Source: Pseudorhodobacter antarcticus (lineage in GTDB: Bacteria; Pseudomonadota; Alphaproteobacteria; Rhodobacterales; Rhodobacteraceae). From it: a stretch of DNA of 18,575 bases. The stretch lies in the NCBI GenBank assembly GCA_945861995.1, contig CAMAWZ010000010.1, positions 1 to 18,575 on the forward strand. Direction: 5' to 3'. Shown here one piece after another: positions 7,522-14,961 of this stretch (position 1 is the first letter of the stretch; every line of letters begins with the position of its first letter). Under the pieces are notes generated by a model that was given only the letters and a program-made list of their open reading frames with translations, ran no database searches and was not told where the DNA came from. The position numbers were made by a program, and so were the translations under genes.

Positions 7522-9006
7522 GTGAGGTTTTTGGCAAAAGGCTTGGTTCTGGCTGTGGTTATGGCGACAGCCTTGACCACCATTGCGCCTGCCCGCGCCG
7601 AACAAATTTCAAAAACCTATTCCGATGGTTCCATCTATGAAGGCAGCTTTGCGGCTGGCCTGCCCGAGGGCTATGGCAGTTTCCGCCGCCTTGATGGGTT
7701 TGACTATGAAGGCCAGTGGCGGGGCGGCCTGATGCAGGGTCTTGGCATGGCGCGCTATCCCAGCGGTGCGGTTTACGGCGGCACATTTGTCGCAGGTCTG
7801 GCCGATGGTATTGGCAAAATCACCTACGCCGACGGATCGGGCTATTTGGGCGCGTGGCGCGGTGGCCAAATTACGGGCATTGGGCGTGCCAACTATCATT
7901 CAGGCGATGTGTATCAGGGCGCTTTGCTGGACGGAAAGCATCATGGCGCTGGAATTCTGACTAAACCCAACGGCCAAATCTATCTTGGAATATGGAACAA
8001 CGGCGTCATGCAGGGTGCAGGGCAACTGACCTACCCCGACGGCGCAGTTTATCATGGGCAAATGCAGGGCGATTTGCCCCATGGTCATGGCACATTGATC
8101 GCCGCCGATGGCGCGCGATACACAGGCAATTGGCAGACGGGCGAGATCACAGGCAAAGGCAGTCTGATCGAGCCGAATGGTACCCGCTATCACGGCAGCT
8201 TTCGCGCGGGGCTGCGCCACGGCAGGGGCCTTTTGATTTACCCCAACGGCGACACCTATACGGGCGGCTTTGCAGATGGCCAGCGCCAAGGCAGCGGCGC
8301 GTTTCGCGGTGCGGATGGCCGTATGATGGCGGGCGTTTGGAACAAGGGCCGCTTGAACGGCGAGGGCAACCAACGCTATGCCGATGGCGCGGTTTATATC
8401 GGCAAATTGCTGGAAGGCGTCCCGCATGGGCGCGGCAAGATCACTTATGCGGATGGCACAGAATACTCTGGACAATGGGAACGCGGGGTCCCCCACGGGC
8501 GTGGTATGACGCGTTATGCCGACGGCACGGTTTATAAAGGCGAATGGCTGCGCGGTATTCGGCACGGCCAAGGCGTGGCGGTTTACACAGGGGGTACCCG
8601 TTTTTCCGGCACCTTCGAGAATGGCCAGCCGAACGGGATTGGCACCATGAAGTACCGCGATGGAGAGGTGTATTTTGGCACGTGGAAAGACGGGCAGCCT
8701 GATGGGTTTGGCGAAGTAAAGGGCGGCAGTGATGGGCTGGCCTATAAGGGCGGCTTTCGCGAAGGGCTGTATGAGGGGCAGGGCAGCCTAACTTCGGGCG
8801 ATGGGTTTGCCTATGAAGGCCGCTGGAAATCTGGGTTGATGAACGGCAAAGGCGTAGCCCGCTATGCGGGTGGTGACAGTTATGTCGGCGGATTTTTGAA
8901 CGGGTTGCGCGACGGACGCGGCGTGCTGACCCGCGCCGATGGCACCCTTGAATCGGGCATTTGGCGTGCGGATGTGCTGCGGGCGCCCGATCAGGTTTTT
9001 CCCTAA
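7522..9006 (+). CDS. Exported protein of twenty tandem MORN repeats
   Basis: With the GTG at 7522 (GGGGG about eight bases upstream) the 494-residue product begins with a good Sec signal peptide: basic start MRFLAK, hydrophobic core at about 8-22 and a cleavage site ARA|EQ after residue 26. Everything from residue 34 to the end is a run of 23-residue MORN units of the form xDGxxYxGxWxxGxxxGxGxxxY: nineteen good units and a degenerate twentieth, kept in exact 23-residue register except for one extra Gly after unit 16. MORN repeats form an elongated antiparallel beta sheet and mediate protein or lipid contacts. There is no enzymatic domain. Location is probably periplasmic or outer-surface. Upstream in-frame starts back to 7249 would lie inside nadE and would bury the signal peptide. 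Its function is unknown. Confidence 0.88.
   Translation: MRFLAKGLVLAVVMATALTTIAPARAEQISKTYSDGSIYEGSFAAGLPEGYGSFRRLDGFDYEGQWRGGLMQGLGMARYPSGAVYGGTFVAGLADGIGKITYADGSGYLGAWRGGQITGIGRANYHSGDVYQGALLDGKHHGAGILTKPNGQIYLGIWNNGVMQGAGQLTYPDGAVYHGQMQGDLPHGHGTLIAADGARYTGNWQTGEITGKGSLIEPNGTRYHGSFRAGLRHGRGLLIYPNGDTYTGGFADGQRQGSGAFRGADGRMMAGVWNKGRLNGEGNQRYADGAVYIGKLLEGVPHGRGKITYADGTEYSGQWERGVPHGRGMTRYADGTVYKGEWLRGIRHGQGVAVYTGGTRFSGTFENGQPNGIGTMKYRDGEVYFGTWKDGQPDGFGEVKGGSDGLAYKGGFREGLYEGQGSLTSGDGFAYEGRWKSGLMNGKGVARYAGGDSYVGGFLNGLRDGRGVLTRADGTLESGIWRADVLRAPDQVFP
7621..9003 (+). repeat. Array of 20 MORN units (protein-level repeat, 69-bp period)
   Basis: Translation gives a repeating 23-residue unit, hence a 69-bp period. 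The DNA of neighbouring units has diverged widely while Gly, Tyr and Asp-Gly positions stay fixed, so this is an old, selected protein repeat rather than a recent DNA expansion. Units 12-14 are the most alike (PHGRG occurs in both 12 and 13). Confidence 0.85.
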
Positions 9007-10523
9007 ACCACCTCGCCTTTTGCCAGTTTTGCAAGCACCTTGTCCCCGTCAGCCAAGACCTGATCGCGGTGACCCTCGGCCATGTTATCCCAAACGCGGT
9101 ACATCTGGCCCATGCGTGCGTTGCGGGCGAATCGCTCGCGGTGGCGGTGCAGAAAGTGCCAGTATAGGGTGTTAAAGGGGCAGGCATTTGCCCCCGTTTT
9201 GGCGGCAACATCATAGGCGCAGCCCTTGCAGTAATCGGACATACGATTGATGTAAGCCCCTGAAGATATGTAAGGTTTGCTGGCAATCACCCCGCCATCG
9301 GCGAATTGGCTCATCCCTAAAGTGTTGGGCGCGCAGACCCATTCGACCGCGTCGATATAGACCGAAAGATACCATTCATGCACCAAATCTGGCGCGACCC
9401 CTGCGAGCAGGGCAAAGTTGCCTGTGACCATCAGGCGCTGGATATGATGGGCGTAGGCATGGGTTTGCGTCTGGCCAACGGCTGCGCCAATACAGGCCAT
9501 TTTTGTGGGCCCGCCCCAATACATAGCGGGAAGTTTTCCTTTTGCGCTCAATGCGTTGCTCGTTATGTATTCTGGCCCGTGCAGCAAATAAATCCCGCGC
9601 ATATATTCGCGCCAGCCGATGATCTGGCGGATGAAGCCTTCGACAGATTCGATGGGCGCGCGCTGGGCGTGGTATTCGGCCTCGGCGCTCTGGCACACCT
9701 CTAGGGGGGAAAGCAAACCAATATTAAGGTAGGGGGAAATCAGCGCGTGCGACAGAAAGGCATCGCCGCGCAGCATAGCGTCTTGTTCGGCCCCGAACCT
9801 CGGTAGGGAATGGGTGATAAAGTGATCAAGGGCGATCAGGGCATCTTCGCGGGTGGTGGCCCAGCCAAAATCGCTTAGCGCGCCGAAATGGTTGAACCTG
9901 CCGCGCACAAGATCGATGATTTGCGCCGTTTGTGCATCGGGGGCAAAGCGGGGCGGCTTTGGCCGCAGCAGATCAGGGACTGCGGGTTTGCGGTTTTCGG
10001 CATCGAAATTCCAGCGCTCCAAAAGGGGCTGATCGCCGTCCATCAAAAGCCCCGTTTTGCGGCGCATCTCGCGGTAGAAATATTCCATCCGCAATTGTTT
10101 CTTTCCCGCCGCCCATGCGGAAAACTCAACCTCGGAACAGATAAATCTTGTGTCAGGCAGGGTTGTTACGGGAATGGGGCAGGCATCTAGGGCCGCGCGC
10201 AGCCGCCAATCGCCCGCCTGCGTGCAGATAACCTGATCCGCGCCATGTTCGGCCGCGCGGCGGATCAATTCGCCCACGATAGAATGGCTGTTTTCGGGAT
10301 CGTCCAGATTGGTATAGGCGACGTGGTGGCCAAGGCCGCGCAATTGGGTGGCAAATTTGCGCATTGCGGCCAAGAAAAGCACGATTTTTTGCGGGTGGTG
10401 CGGGGTATAGGCGGCCTCGCCCATCACCTCGGCCATGACCACAATATCGCCCGCTTGGGCGGCGGTTAGGGCAGACAGGCTGGGGGTTAACTGATCGCCT
10501 AGGATCAGGATCAGGCGGGTCAC
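9003..10523 (-). CDS. FeS bacterial cryptochrome / (6-4) photolyase (CryB/PhrB type)
   Basis: This belongs to the iron-sulfur bacterial cryptochrome and photolyase group (FeS-BCP; known members are Agrobacterium PhrB, a (6-4) photolyase, and Rhodobacter CryB), which bind FAD, a lumazine antenna and a [4Fe-4S] cluster. The 506-residue product starts MTRLILILGDQL, as in this group. Four cysteines at 344, 432, 435 and 448 keep exactly the spacing I recall for the PhrB cluster ligands (350, 438, 441, 454), and the HH pair at 359-360 in AYAHHIQRLMVTGN matches the PhrB active-site histidines. The GTG at 10523 overlaps the upstream SDR stop as GTGA; a second GTG lies one codon earlier. The stop overlaps that of the convergent MORN gene. 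DNA repair versus light signalling cannot be told from sequence alone. Confidence 0.92.
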   Translation of the reverse strand: MTRLILILGDQLTPSLSALTAAQAGDIVVMAEVMGEAAYTPHHPQKIVLFLAAMRKFATQLRGLGHHVAYTNLDDPENSHSIVGELIRRAAEHGADQVICTQAGDWRLRAALDACPIPVTTLPDTRFICSEVEFSAWAAGKKQLRMEYFYREMRRKTGLLMDGDQPLLERWNFDAENRKPAVPDLLRPKPPRFAPDAQTAQIIDLVRGRFNHFGALSDFGWATTREDALIALDHFITHSLPRFGAEQDAMLRGDAFLSHALISPYLNIGLLSPLEVCQSAEAEYHAQRAPIESVEGFIRQIIGWREYMRGIYLLHGPEYITSNALSAKGKLPAMYWGGPTKMACIGAAVGQTQTHAYAHHIQRLMVTGNFALLAGVAPDLVHEWYLSVYIDAVEWVCAPNTLGMSQFADGGVIASKPYISSGAYINRMSDYCKGCAYDVAAKTGANACPFNTLYWHFLHRHRERFARNARMGQMYRVWDNMAEGHRDQVLADGDKVLAKLAKGEVV

Positions 10524-11173
10524 CACGCGATGGCCTTGCCCTGCCAATCAAAGAATTGGCCTGTGTTTTCCGCCGTAAGCCCTTGCAAAACATTCAAAAT
10601 ATTTTGCGCCGCCTGATCTGGTGGGGTGGTGGGATGGTTGCCGGAATAATTCGCGCCAAGCTTGGTTTCCACAGTTCCGGGGTGGATCAGCGCCACGCAG
10701 GCCATCGGATGCGTGCGGGCAATTTCCACCGCGCCCGTGTGGAAAAACTGGTTCAGCGCGGCCTTGGCCGCGCGGTAGCTGTGCCAACCGCCAAGGGCAT
10801 TATCGCCGATACTGCCGACGCGGGCCGACAGGGCCACGATCTGCGCGGGGGTGCCCCGCGGGATCAACCGCAGGGCGTGTTTCAGCACCAAAGCTGGCCC
10901 CATTGCGTTCAGGGCGAACTGCGCAGACATGGCGGCGGGGTCTAGCGCGCGCAGGGATTTTTCAGGGCGCGCGCCGTTCAGTTCCAGCGCGCCTGTCGCG
11001 ATGATAATGCGGTCAAACGTGGGTTCTAATGCGCCCAAATGGGCGGCGATCGACGCCTCGTCCGTGATGTCCAGCCCGTGCTGGCTGCGGGATAATCCTG
11101 TGGCAGTGGGGCCTGATGCGGCCAGCAGCGCCGCCCCAATACCGCCCGAGGATCCGATGATAAGAGTGCGCAT
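10520..11173 (-). CDS. Short-chain dehydrogenase/reductase (SDR), C-factor-like
   Basis: A classical-type SDR of 217 residues. It has the Rossmann dinucleotide motif GSSGGIG at 7-13, the structural Asn at 89 (ALNAMGP), the catalytic Ser at 121 (ARVGSIGDN) and the YxxxK pair Y133/K137, so it should be an active NAD(P)-dependent oxidoreductase; the substrate is not known. Short length and overall pattern resemble SDRs annotated as C-factor-like. The ATG at 11173 is chosen because the Rossmann strand begins at once (MRTLIIG); the frame stays open to 11365 without domain similarity. Its stop overlaps the cryptochrome start (GTGA), which implies translational coupling and perhaps a shared task. 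GGGGA lies about ten bases upstream. Confidence 0.9.
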   Translation of the reverse strand: MRTLIIGSSGGIGAALLAASGPTATGLSRSQHGLDITDEASIAAHLGALEPTFDRIIIATGALELNGARPEKSLRALDPAAMSAQFALNAMGPALVLKHALRLIPRGTPAQIVALSARVGSIGDNALGGWHSYRAAKAALNQFFHTGAVEIARTHPMACVALIHPGTVETKLGANYSGNHPTTPPDQAAQNILNVLQGLTAENTGQFFDWQGKAIAW

Positions 11174-11192
11174 TTGGCTGGGTTCCCCGATT

Positions 11193-11214
11193 GGTTTGCG
11201 TATGGTTTGCGTAT
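11193..11214. repeat. Two tandem copies of an 11-bp unit before the SDR gene
   Basis: GGTTTGCGTAT occurs twice head to tail (11193-11203 and 11204-11214), ending about 20 bp upstream of the SDR start. The position, in the 5' leader or promoter of the SDR-cryptochrome pair, allows a protein-binding or RNA role, but two copies could equally be a chance slippage event. Confidence 0.6.
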
Positions 11215-11375
11215 GGGATGCGTCTGGCATCCGTCCCGACATGTGTATGGCGGGGAAAGTAGGAGGGGATGGCGTGGGGGCAAGGCAGTTGGCGCGCATT
11301 AGGCTGGGATGGCAGGCTGATTTTGATCTGAAAACTTTTTTCCGCCTCCCCCCTTTTCTTTCCAAATCGCGCTTG

Positions 11376-11381
11376 TATAGT
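11376..11381 (+). promoter_or_regulatory. Candidate -10 box for leuL-leuA
   Basis: TATAGT matches the sigma-70 -10 consensus at five of six positions and lies seven bases before the leader-peptide ATG at 11389, which would place the transcription start on or next to that A. No good -35 hexamer is visible; the region at the right distance is pyrimidine-rich (CTTTTC at 11353-11358). Confidence 0.5.
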
Positions 11382-11388
11382 CCTGCTC

Positions 11389-11481
11389 ATGACAACGCGT
11401 GCACTCCTTGCTGTAATGACGCTTGCCTTGGCCGCAGGGCCAAGCCTTCGGCCTGCGCTGCTGCTACTTAGCCGCCGCTGA
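11389..11481 (+). CDS. leuL: Leucine leader peptide (LeuL), 30 aa, probably translated leaderless
   Basis: An ORF of 30 codons starts MTTRALLAV and ends with PALLLLSRR and TGA. It holds nine leucines, four in a row at residues 24-27 (CTG CTG CTA CTT, 11458-11469), and CTA looks like a rare codon in this GC-rich sequence. This is the classic signature of an attenuation leader that senses charged tRNA-Leu, 75 bp upstream of leuA. No Shine-Dalgarno precedes the ATG, and a TATAGT seven bases upstream suggests the RNA begins at the AUG itself, as is known for trp leader transcripts in rhizobia. It was found by reading the intergenic DNA. Confidence 0.82.
   Translation: MTTRALLAVMTLALAAGPSLRPALLLLSRR
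11427..11444 (+). promoter_or_regulatory. Hairpin inside the leu leader ORF
   Basis: CTTGGCC (11427-11433) pairs perfectly with GGCCAAG (11438-11444) over a GCAG loop. The second half and the bases after it can instead join other pairings (GGCC at 11438-11441 with GGCC at 11450-11453), so it is a candidate early pause hairpin in the attenuator. A ribosome translating the leader would melt it. Confidence 0.45.
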
Positions 11482-11489
11482 GCGTGCCT

Positions 11490-11523
11490 TTGGGCGCGAC
11501 CGCTCGGCTGGATCAGCGCCCAA
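11490..11523 (+). promoter_or_regulatory. leu attenuator hairpin
   Basis: TTGGGCGC (11490-11497) pairs with GCGCCCAA (11516-11523), and inside it GACC (11498-11501) pairs with GG-A-TC (11510-11514) with one bulged A. It begins about nine bases after the leuL stop. A competing helix, GAGCG (11480-11484) with CGCTC (11501-11505), overlaps the leader stop codon and would block it; a ribosome stalled on the Leu codons leaves that competitor free, whereas one that reaches the stop covers it. The hairpin is not followed by a U run, so whether it terminates transcription or acts otherwise is open. Confidence 0.55.
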
Positions 11524-11556
11524 GATGCAGCAAACCCCGACCAAGGATTACCCCAA

Positions 11557-13131
11557 ATGACCGATAAATCTGCGCAGCCGCGCGTGATGATTTTTGACAC
11601 CACTTTGCGCGATGGCGAACAAAGCCCTGGCGCGACGATGACCCATGATGAAAAGCTGGAAATCGCCAGCCTGCTGGATGAGATGGGCGTTGATATTATC
11701 GAAGCGGGGTTTCCGATCGCCTCCGAAGGCGATTTTGCCGCCGTGACGGAAATTTCCAAAGCCGCCAAGAACAGCACGATCTGCGGGCTGGCGCGGGCCA
11801 ATTTTAAAGATATTGATCGCTGCTGGGATGCGGTGCGCCACGCGCGCAGCCCCCGCATTCATACCTTTATCGGCACCTCGCCGCTGCACCGCGCCATTCC
11901 GAACCTGACCATGGACGAAATGGCGCAGCGCATTCATGACACGGTGACCCACGCGCGCAATCTGTGCGACAATGTGCAATGGTCGCCCATGGATGCGACG
12001 CGCACGGAACATGACTATCTGTGCCGCGTGGTGGAAATTGCCATTAAGGCAGGGGCCAGCACCATCAATATTCCCGACACTGTAGGCTATACCGCCCCGC
12101 GCGAATCGGCCGATTTGATCCGTATGCTGCTGGAACGGGTGCCGGGGGCTGATAGCATTATTTTCGCCACCCATTGCCACAACGATCTGGGCATGGCGAC
12201 GGCGAATGCCTTGGCGGCGGTGGATGCGGGCGCGCGGCAAATTGAATGCACGATCAATGGTTTGGGCGAACGCGCGGGCAATACCGCGCTGGAAGAAGTC
12301 GTCATGGCGATGAAAGTGCGCAATGATATTATGCCCTATCAGACGGGCATTGATACCACCAAAATCATGAACTTGTCGCGCCGGGTATCGGCGGTTTCAG
12401 GCTTTGCCGTGCAGTTCAACAAGGCGATTGTGGGCAAGAATGCGTTTTTGCACGAAAGCGGTATTCACCAAGACGGGGTTTTGAAAAACGTCGAGACGTT
12501 TGAAATTATGCGCCCCGAAGATATTGGATTGCATCAGAAAAACCTGACGATGGGCAAACATTCGGGCCGCGCGGCGCTGCGCAGCAAAATGGGCGAATTG
12601 GGCTTTGATTTGGCGGATAATCAACTGAACGATTTGTTCGTGCGGTTCAAGGCGCTGGCTGATCGCAAGAAGGAAGTTTACGACGACGATCTGATCGCGC
12701 TTGTCGCCGATGAGGCCACGCAAGACGCGCATGATTATTTGCAAGTGCGCAGGCTGCGGGTGATTTGCGGCACAGATGGCCCGCAAGAGGCGGAGTTGAC
12801 CCTGTCGGTTGACGGGGTGGAACACGCCACCGATGCCACGGGCGACGGGCCAGTGGATGCCGCCTTTAACGCGGTTAAGGCGATTTTCCCGCATGAGGCG
12901 CATTTGCAACTGTATCAGGTGCACGCCGTCACCGAAGGCACGGATGCGCAGGCGACTGTGTCTATTCGGCTGGAAGAAGATGGGCGCATTGCCACGGGGC
13001 AATCGGCTGATACCGATACGATTGTGGCCAGCGTAAAGGCCTATGTGAACGCGCTAAACCGCCTGATTGTGCGGCGCCAAAAAACCGCGCCTGACGCGGA
13101 TGTGAAGGCCGTGAATTATAAGGATGCCTAA
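11557..13131 (+). CDS. leuA: 2-isopropylmalate synthase
   Basis: LeuA condenses acetyl-CoA with 2-ketoisovalerate in the first committed step of leucine synthesis. The 524-residue product has the DRE-TIM core with FDTTLRDGEQSPGATM at 13-28 (R18 and D19 at the active site), the metal-binding HCHND at 206-210, GERAGN at 237-242, the HESGIHQDG segment, and a C-terminal regulatory domain from about residue 395, the site of leucine feedback inhibition in this family. Length is standard for the long form. AAGGA lies nine bases before the ATG. A leader peptide and hairpin directly upstream indicate transcriptional control by leucine. It ends 12 bp before the stop of the convergent glycosyltransferase gene. 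Confidence 0.97.
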   Translation: MTDKSAQPRVMIFDTTLRDGEQSPGATMTHDEKLEIASLLDEMGVDIIEAGFPIASEGDFAAVTEISKAAKNSTICGLARANFKDIDRCWDAVRHARSPRIHTFIGTSPLHRAIPNLTMDEMAQRIHDTVTHARNLCDNVQWSPMDATRTEHDYLCRVVEIAIKAGASTINIPDTVGYTAPRESADLIRMLLERVPGADSIIFATHCHNDLGMATANALAAVDAGARQIECTINGLGERAGNTALEEVVMAMKVRNDIMPYQTGIDTTKIMNLSRRVSAVSGFAVQFNKAIVGKNAFLHESGIHQDGVLKNVETFEIMRPEDIGLHQKNLTMGKHSGRAALRSKMGELGFDLADNQLNDLFVRFKALADRKKEVYDDDLIALVADEATQDAHDYLQVRRLRVICGTDGPQEAELTLSVDGVEHATDATGDGPVDAAFNAVKAIFPHEAHLQLYQVHAVTEGTDAQATVSIRLEEDGRIATGQSADTDTIVASVKAYVNALNRLIVRRQKTAPDADVKAVNYKDA

Positions 13132-13143
13132 GTTTGCAGGGGG

Positions 13144-14874
13144 CTATGGCAGGCGAATACCGTAGCCCTCGGTTACATCTGGGTAGGGCAGATCAAAGGC
13201 GGCCGTGATCAGGCCCTGCGGAGATTGTGGGGCCTTGTGGGGGAATGCCGCGATTTCGCGCAGGCGCGCGGCGGCCTGCGCCTCGGCCACGGGGTCGCGG
13301 CTGGGGTGCAGCACCATTGCCGTGCGGCGCAGGTGGGGCAGGGTGGAAACAGCTCTAAATGCCAAGGATTGCGCAAGGTTTGGGTGCCAGCCAAGCCCAG
13401 CCAAGTGGTTCAGTGCCATATCCATCACCGCCGCATCGCCGCCATCTGCGCAAGGAAAGGCACAGACCAAAGTTTCGGTGGTGGATGCAGCAAGGGCGGC
13501 CCAAGTTTCGGGGCCGATGTCTTGGGGTGCGGGCAAATCCAGCGCCAATGTCATATCGGCGGGCGCGGGGGGTGCTGCGGCCCATTCAAAGGCGCGGCCC
13601 GCCCCGTGAAACGCCGCGATATCGCCGTAACCGTCATTGCCCTGCGCGGTATAGACGCCCACAGTTTTGGGGGCGAAAAGCTGCATGAGGTATTGCACGG
13701 GGGGCGCATCCAAACTTGCGCCTTGGGGCAGGTTTTGCAGCTTGAGTTGTTGCGAGGCCATGATTTGCGGGTTCTGCGCCGCCTGTATCAGATTTTCCGC
13801 ATCGCCAAAGCGCCCGTCAGAATAGCGGCGCAGGGGCGATATGCCATGCGCATCGGGGATGGCGTTGCTGTCCAAATCGCCCACGGGATAGCGCGTGGCA
13901 TAGCTCATGCCCAACTGGGCCAACTCGCGCGCGGTCATTGGCAAATCGCGCTGGGCCAACATATCGGCAATGGCTTTGCGATGCACGCCTTGCTTGGCGG
14001 CAATGGCGACGCCGCGCGCAAGGTTTGAAATCCACGCGGCAATGGCCTTTGATCGCAACTGCTGAAAACTGCGCACGGGCAGGTGGATCAGGTGCAGATC
14101 GGCAATCAGCCCTTCGGGCAGACGCCGATTTAGACCGCTGCGAAGCTTGTGATTGCCATGTTCGCAAATAAGACTGGCATCAAACCCGCCGCCAAAACGG
14201 GCAAAAATCTTTGAGGTCGAGGGGCGCAACACTTCGGTTTTGCGCCGCCAGCGCATCCGCAAAATCGGGTCTGGCTGCTGTGTTTCATCGCTGGCGGGAT
14301 CGACCAAAAAGGTGCGCCACGCCATGCGCCCCAAGGTAATTGCGCGCTTTGGCCACAGGGCGCGTTGCTGCGGGCGGGCGGTTTTGGCATCCAGTTCGGC
14401 GCGTGTTTGCACTGCCAAAAACTCGTCCGCGTCCAAAAAGAAAATCTGGTCGGCAAAACAGGCGCTTTGCACATAGCGCATGGCTTGGCTGACAAAAATC
14501 GCCTGCCCGTGATAGGCGGGCGGCTTATCGACCAGCACGACATTGCCCAACTCTTGCACCAACTGCGCGATGATGCGGTGGGTGTCGTCGCTGGAATTAT
14601 TGTCCAGCACAAAAATCAAATCCATCAGCGGGGCGTGATGGCGCAAAAACGGCTCGATAATGTCTTGCTCGTTCTTGACGCAGGCGATGGCGATGCGGCC
14701 CAAAACAGGCACTGCCCCGTGATGTTTGGGCGCGGCCCAGCGGGCAAGTGCCGCCCCGATTTTACCCCGCGCGCGCAGGGCTGCGGGTTGGTCAATTTTC
14801 AGCGGATTGAACACCAAAGCCCCGTACTGCTGTTTCTTTGCGCCCGCGATTGGGCATTTCCCGCCACCATGCAC
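13144..14874 (-). CDS. Family-2-type glycosyltransferase fused to a degenerate methyltransferase-like domain
   Basis: Residues about 59-270 form a GT-A fold of the Glyco_tranf_2_4 kind: IAIACVKNEQDIIEPFL at 61-77, DNNSSDDT at 91-98, the metal/nucleotide-sugar motif DADEF at 148-152, and the HLIHLPVRSF segment at 261-270. Residues about 388-525 have the strand and helix order of a class I methyltransferase (PPVQYLMQLFAPKTVGVY, then a late LVCAFPCADGGDAA segment) but lack the Gly-rich SAM loop, so activity as a methyltransferase is doubtful. The acceptor is unknown; a cell-surface glycan is likely. There is no signal peptide. The start is uncertain: GTG at 14874 gives 576 residues, but GTG at 14814, with GGGG five bases upstream, gives 556 and fits the domain start better. 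Confidence 0.78.
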   Translation of the reverse strand: MHGGGKCPIAGAKKQQYGALVFNPLKIDQPAALRARGKIGAALARWAAPKHHGAVPVLGRIAIACVKNEQDIIEPFLRHHAPLMDLIFVLDNNSSDDTHRIIAQLVQELGNVVLVDKPPAYHGQAIFVSQAMRYVQSACFADQIFFLDADEFLAVQTRAELDAKTARPQQRALWPKRAITLGRMAWRTFLVDPASDETQQPDPILRMRWRRKTEVLRPSTSKIFARFGGGFDASLICEHGNHKLRSGLNRRLPEGLIADLHLIHLPVRSFQQLRSKAIAAWISNLARGVAIAAKQGVHRKAIADMLAQRDLPMTARELAQLGMSYATRYPVGDLDSNAIPDAHGISPLRRYSDGRFGDAENLIQAAQNPQIMASQQLKLQNLPQGASLDAPPVQYLMQLFAPKTVGVYTAQGNDGYGDIAAFHGAGRAFEWAAAPPAPADMTLALDLPAPQDIGPETWAALAASTTETLVCAFPCADGGDAAVMDMALNHLAGLGWHPNLAQSLAFRAVSTLPHLRRTAMVLHPSRDPVAEAQAAARLREIAAFPHKAPQSPQGLITAAFDLPYPDVTEGYGIRLP

Positions 14875-14961
14875 AGCCCGCTTTGGAAAGCAAGTGCGCC
14901 AAAGCCATTGGACAATTGAGCGCCCTTATGACAAGGAAGACGCAACTGAAGGATGCCTTAC

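Noticed and set aside
7395..7583. N-terminal extension of nadE to 7583, and of the MORN ORF back to 7249
   Set aside because: Both extensions overlap the other gene; the nadE one has no family similarity, and the MORN one would place the signal peptide about 90 residues inside the protein.
10851..11471. A 206-codon plus-strand ORF that overlaps the leu leader in another frame
   Set aside because: It is mostly antisense to the SDR gene and shows no domain; the leader frame with its Leu run is the meaningful one.
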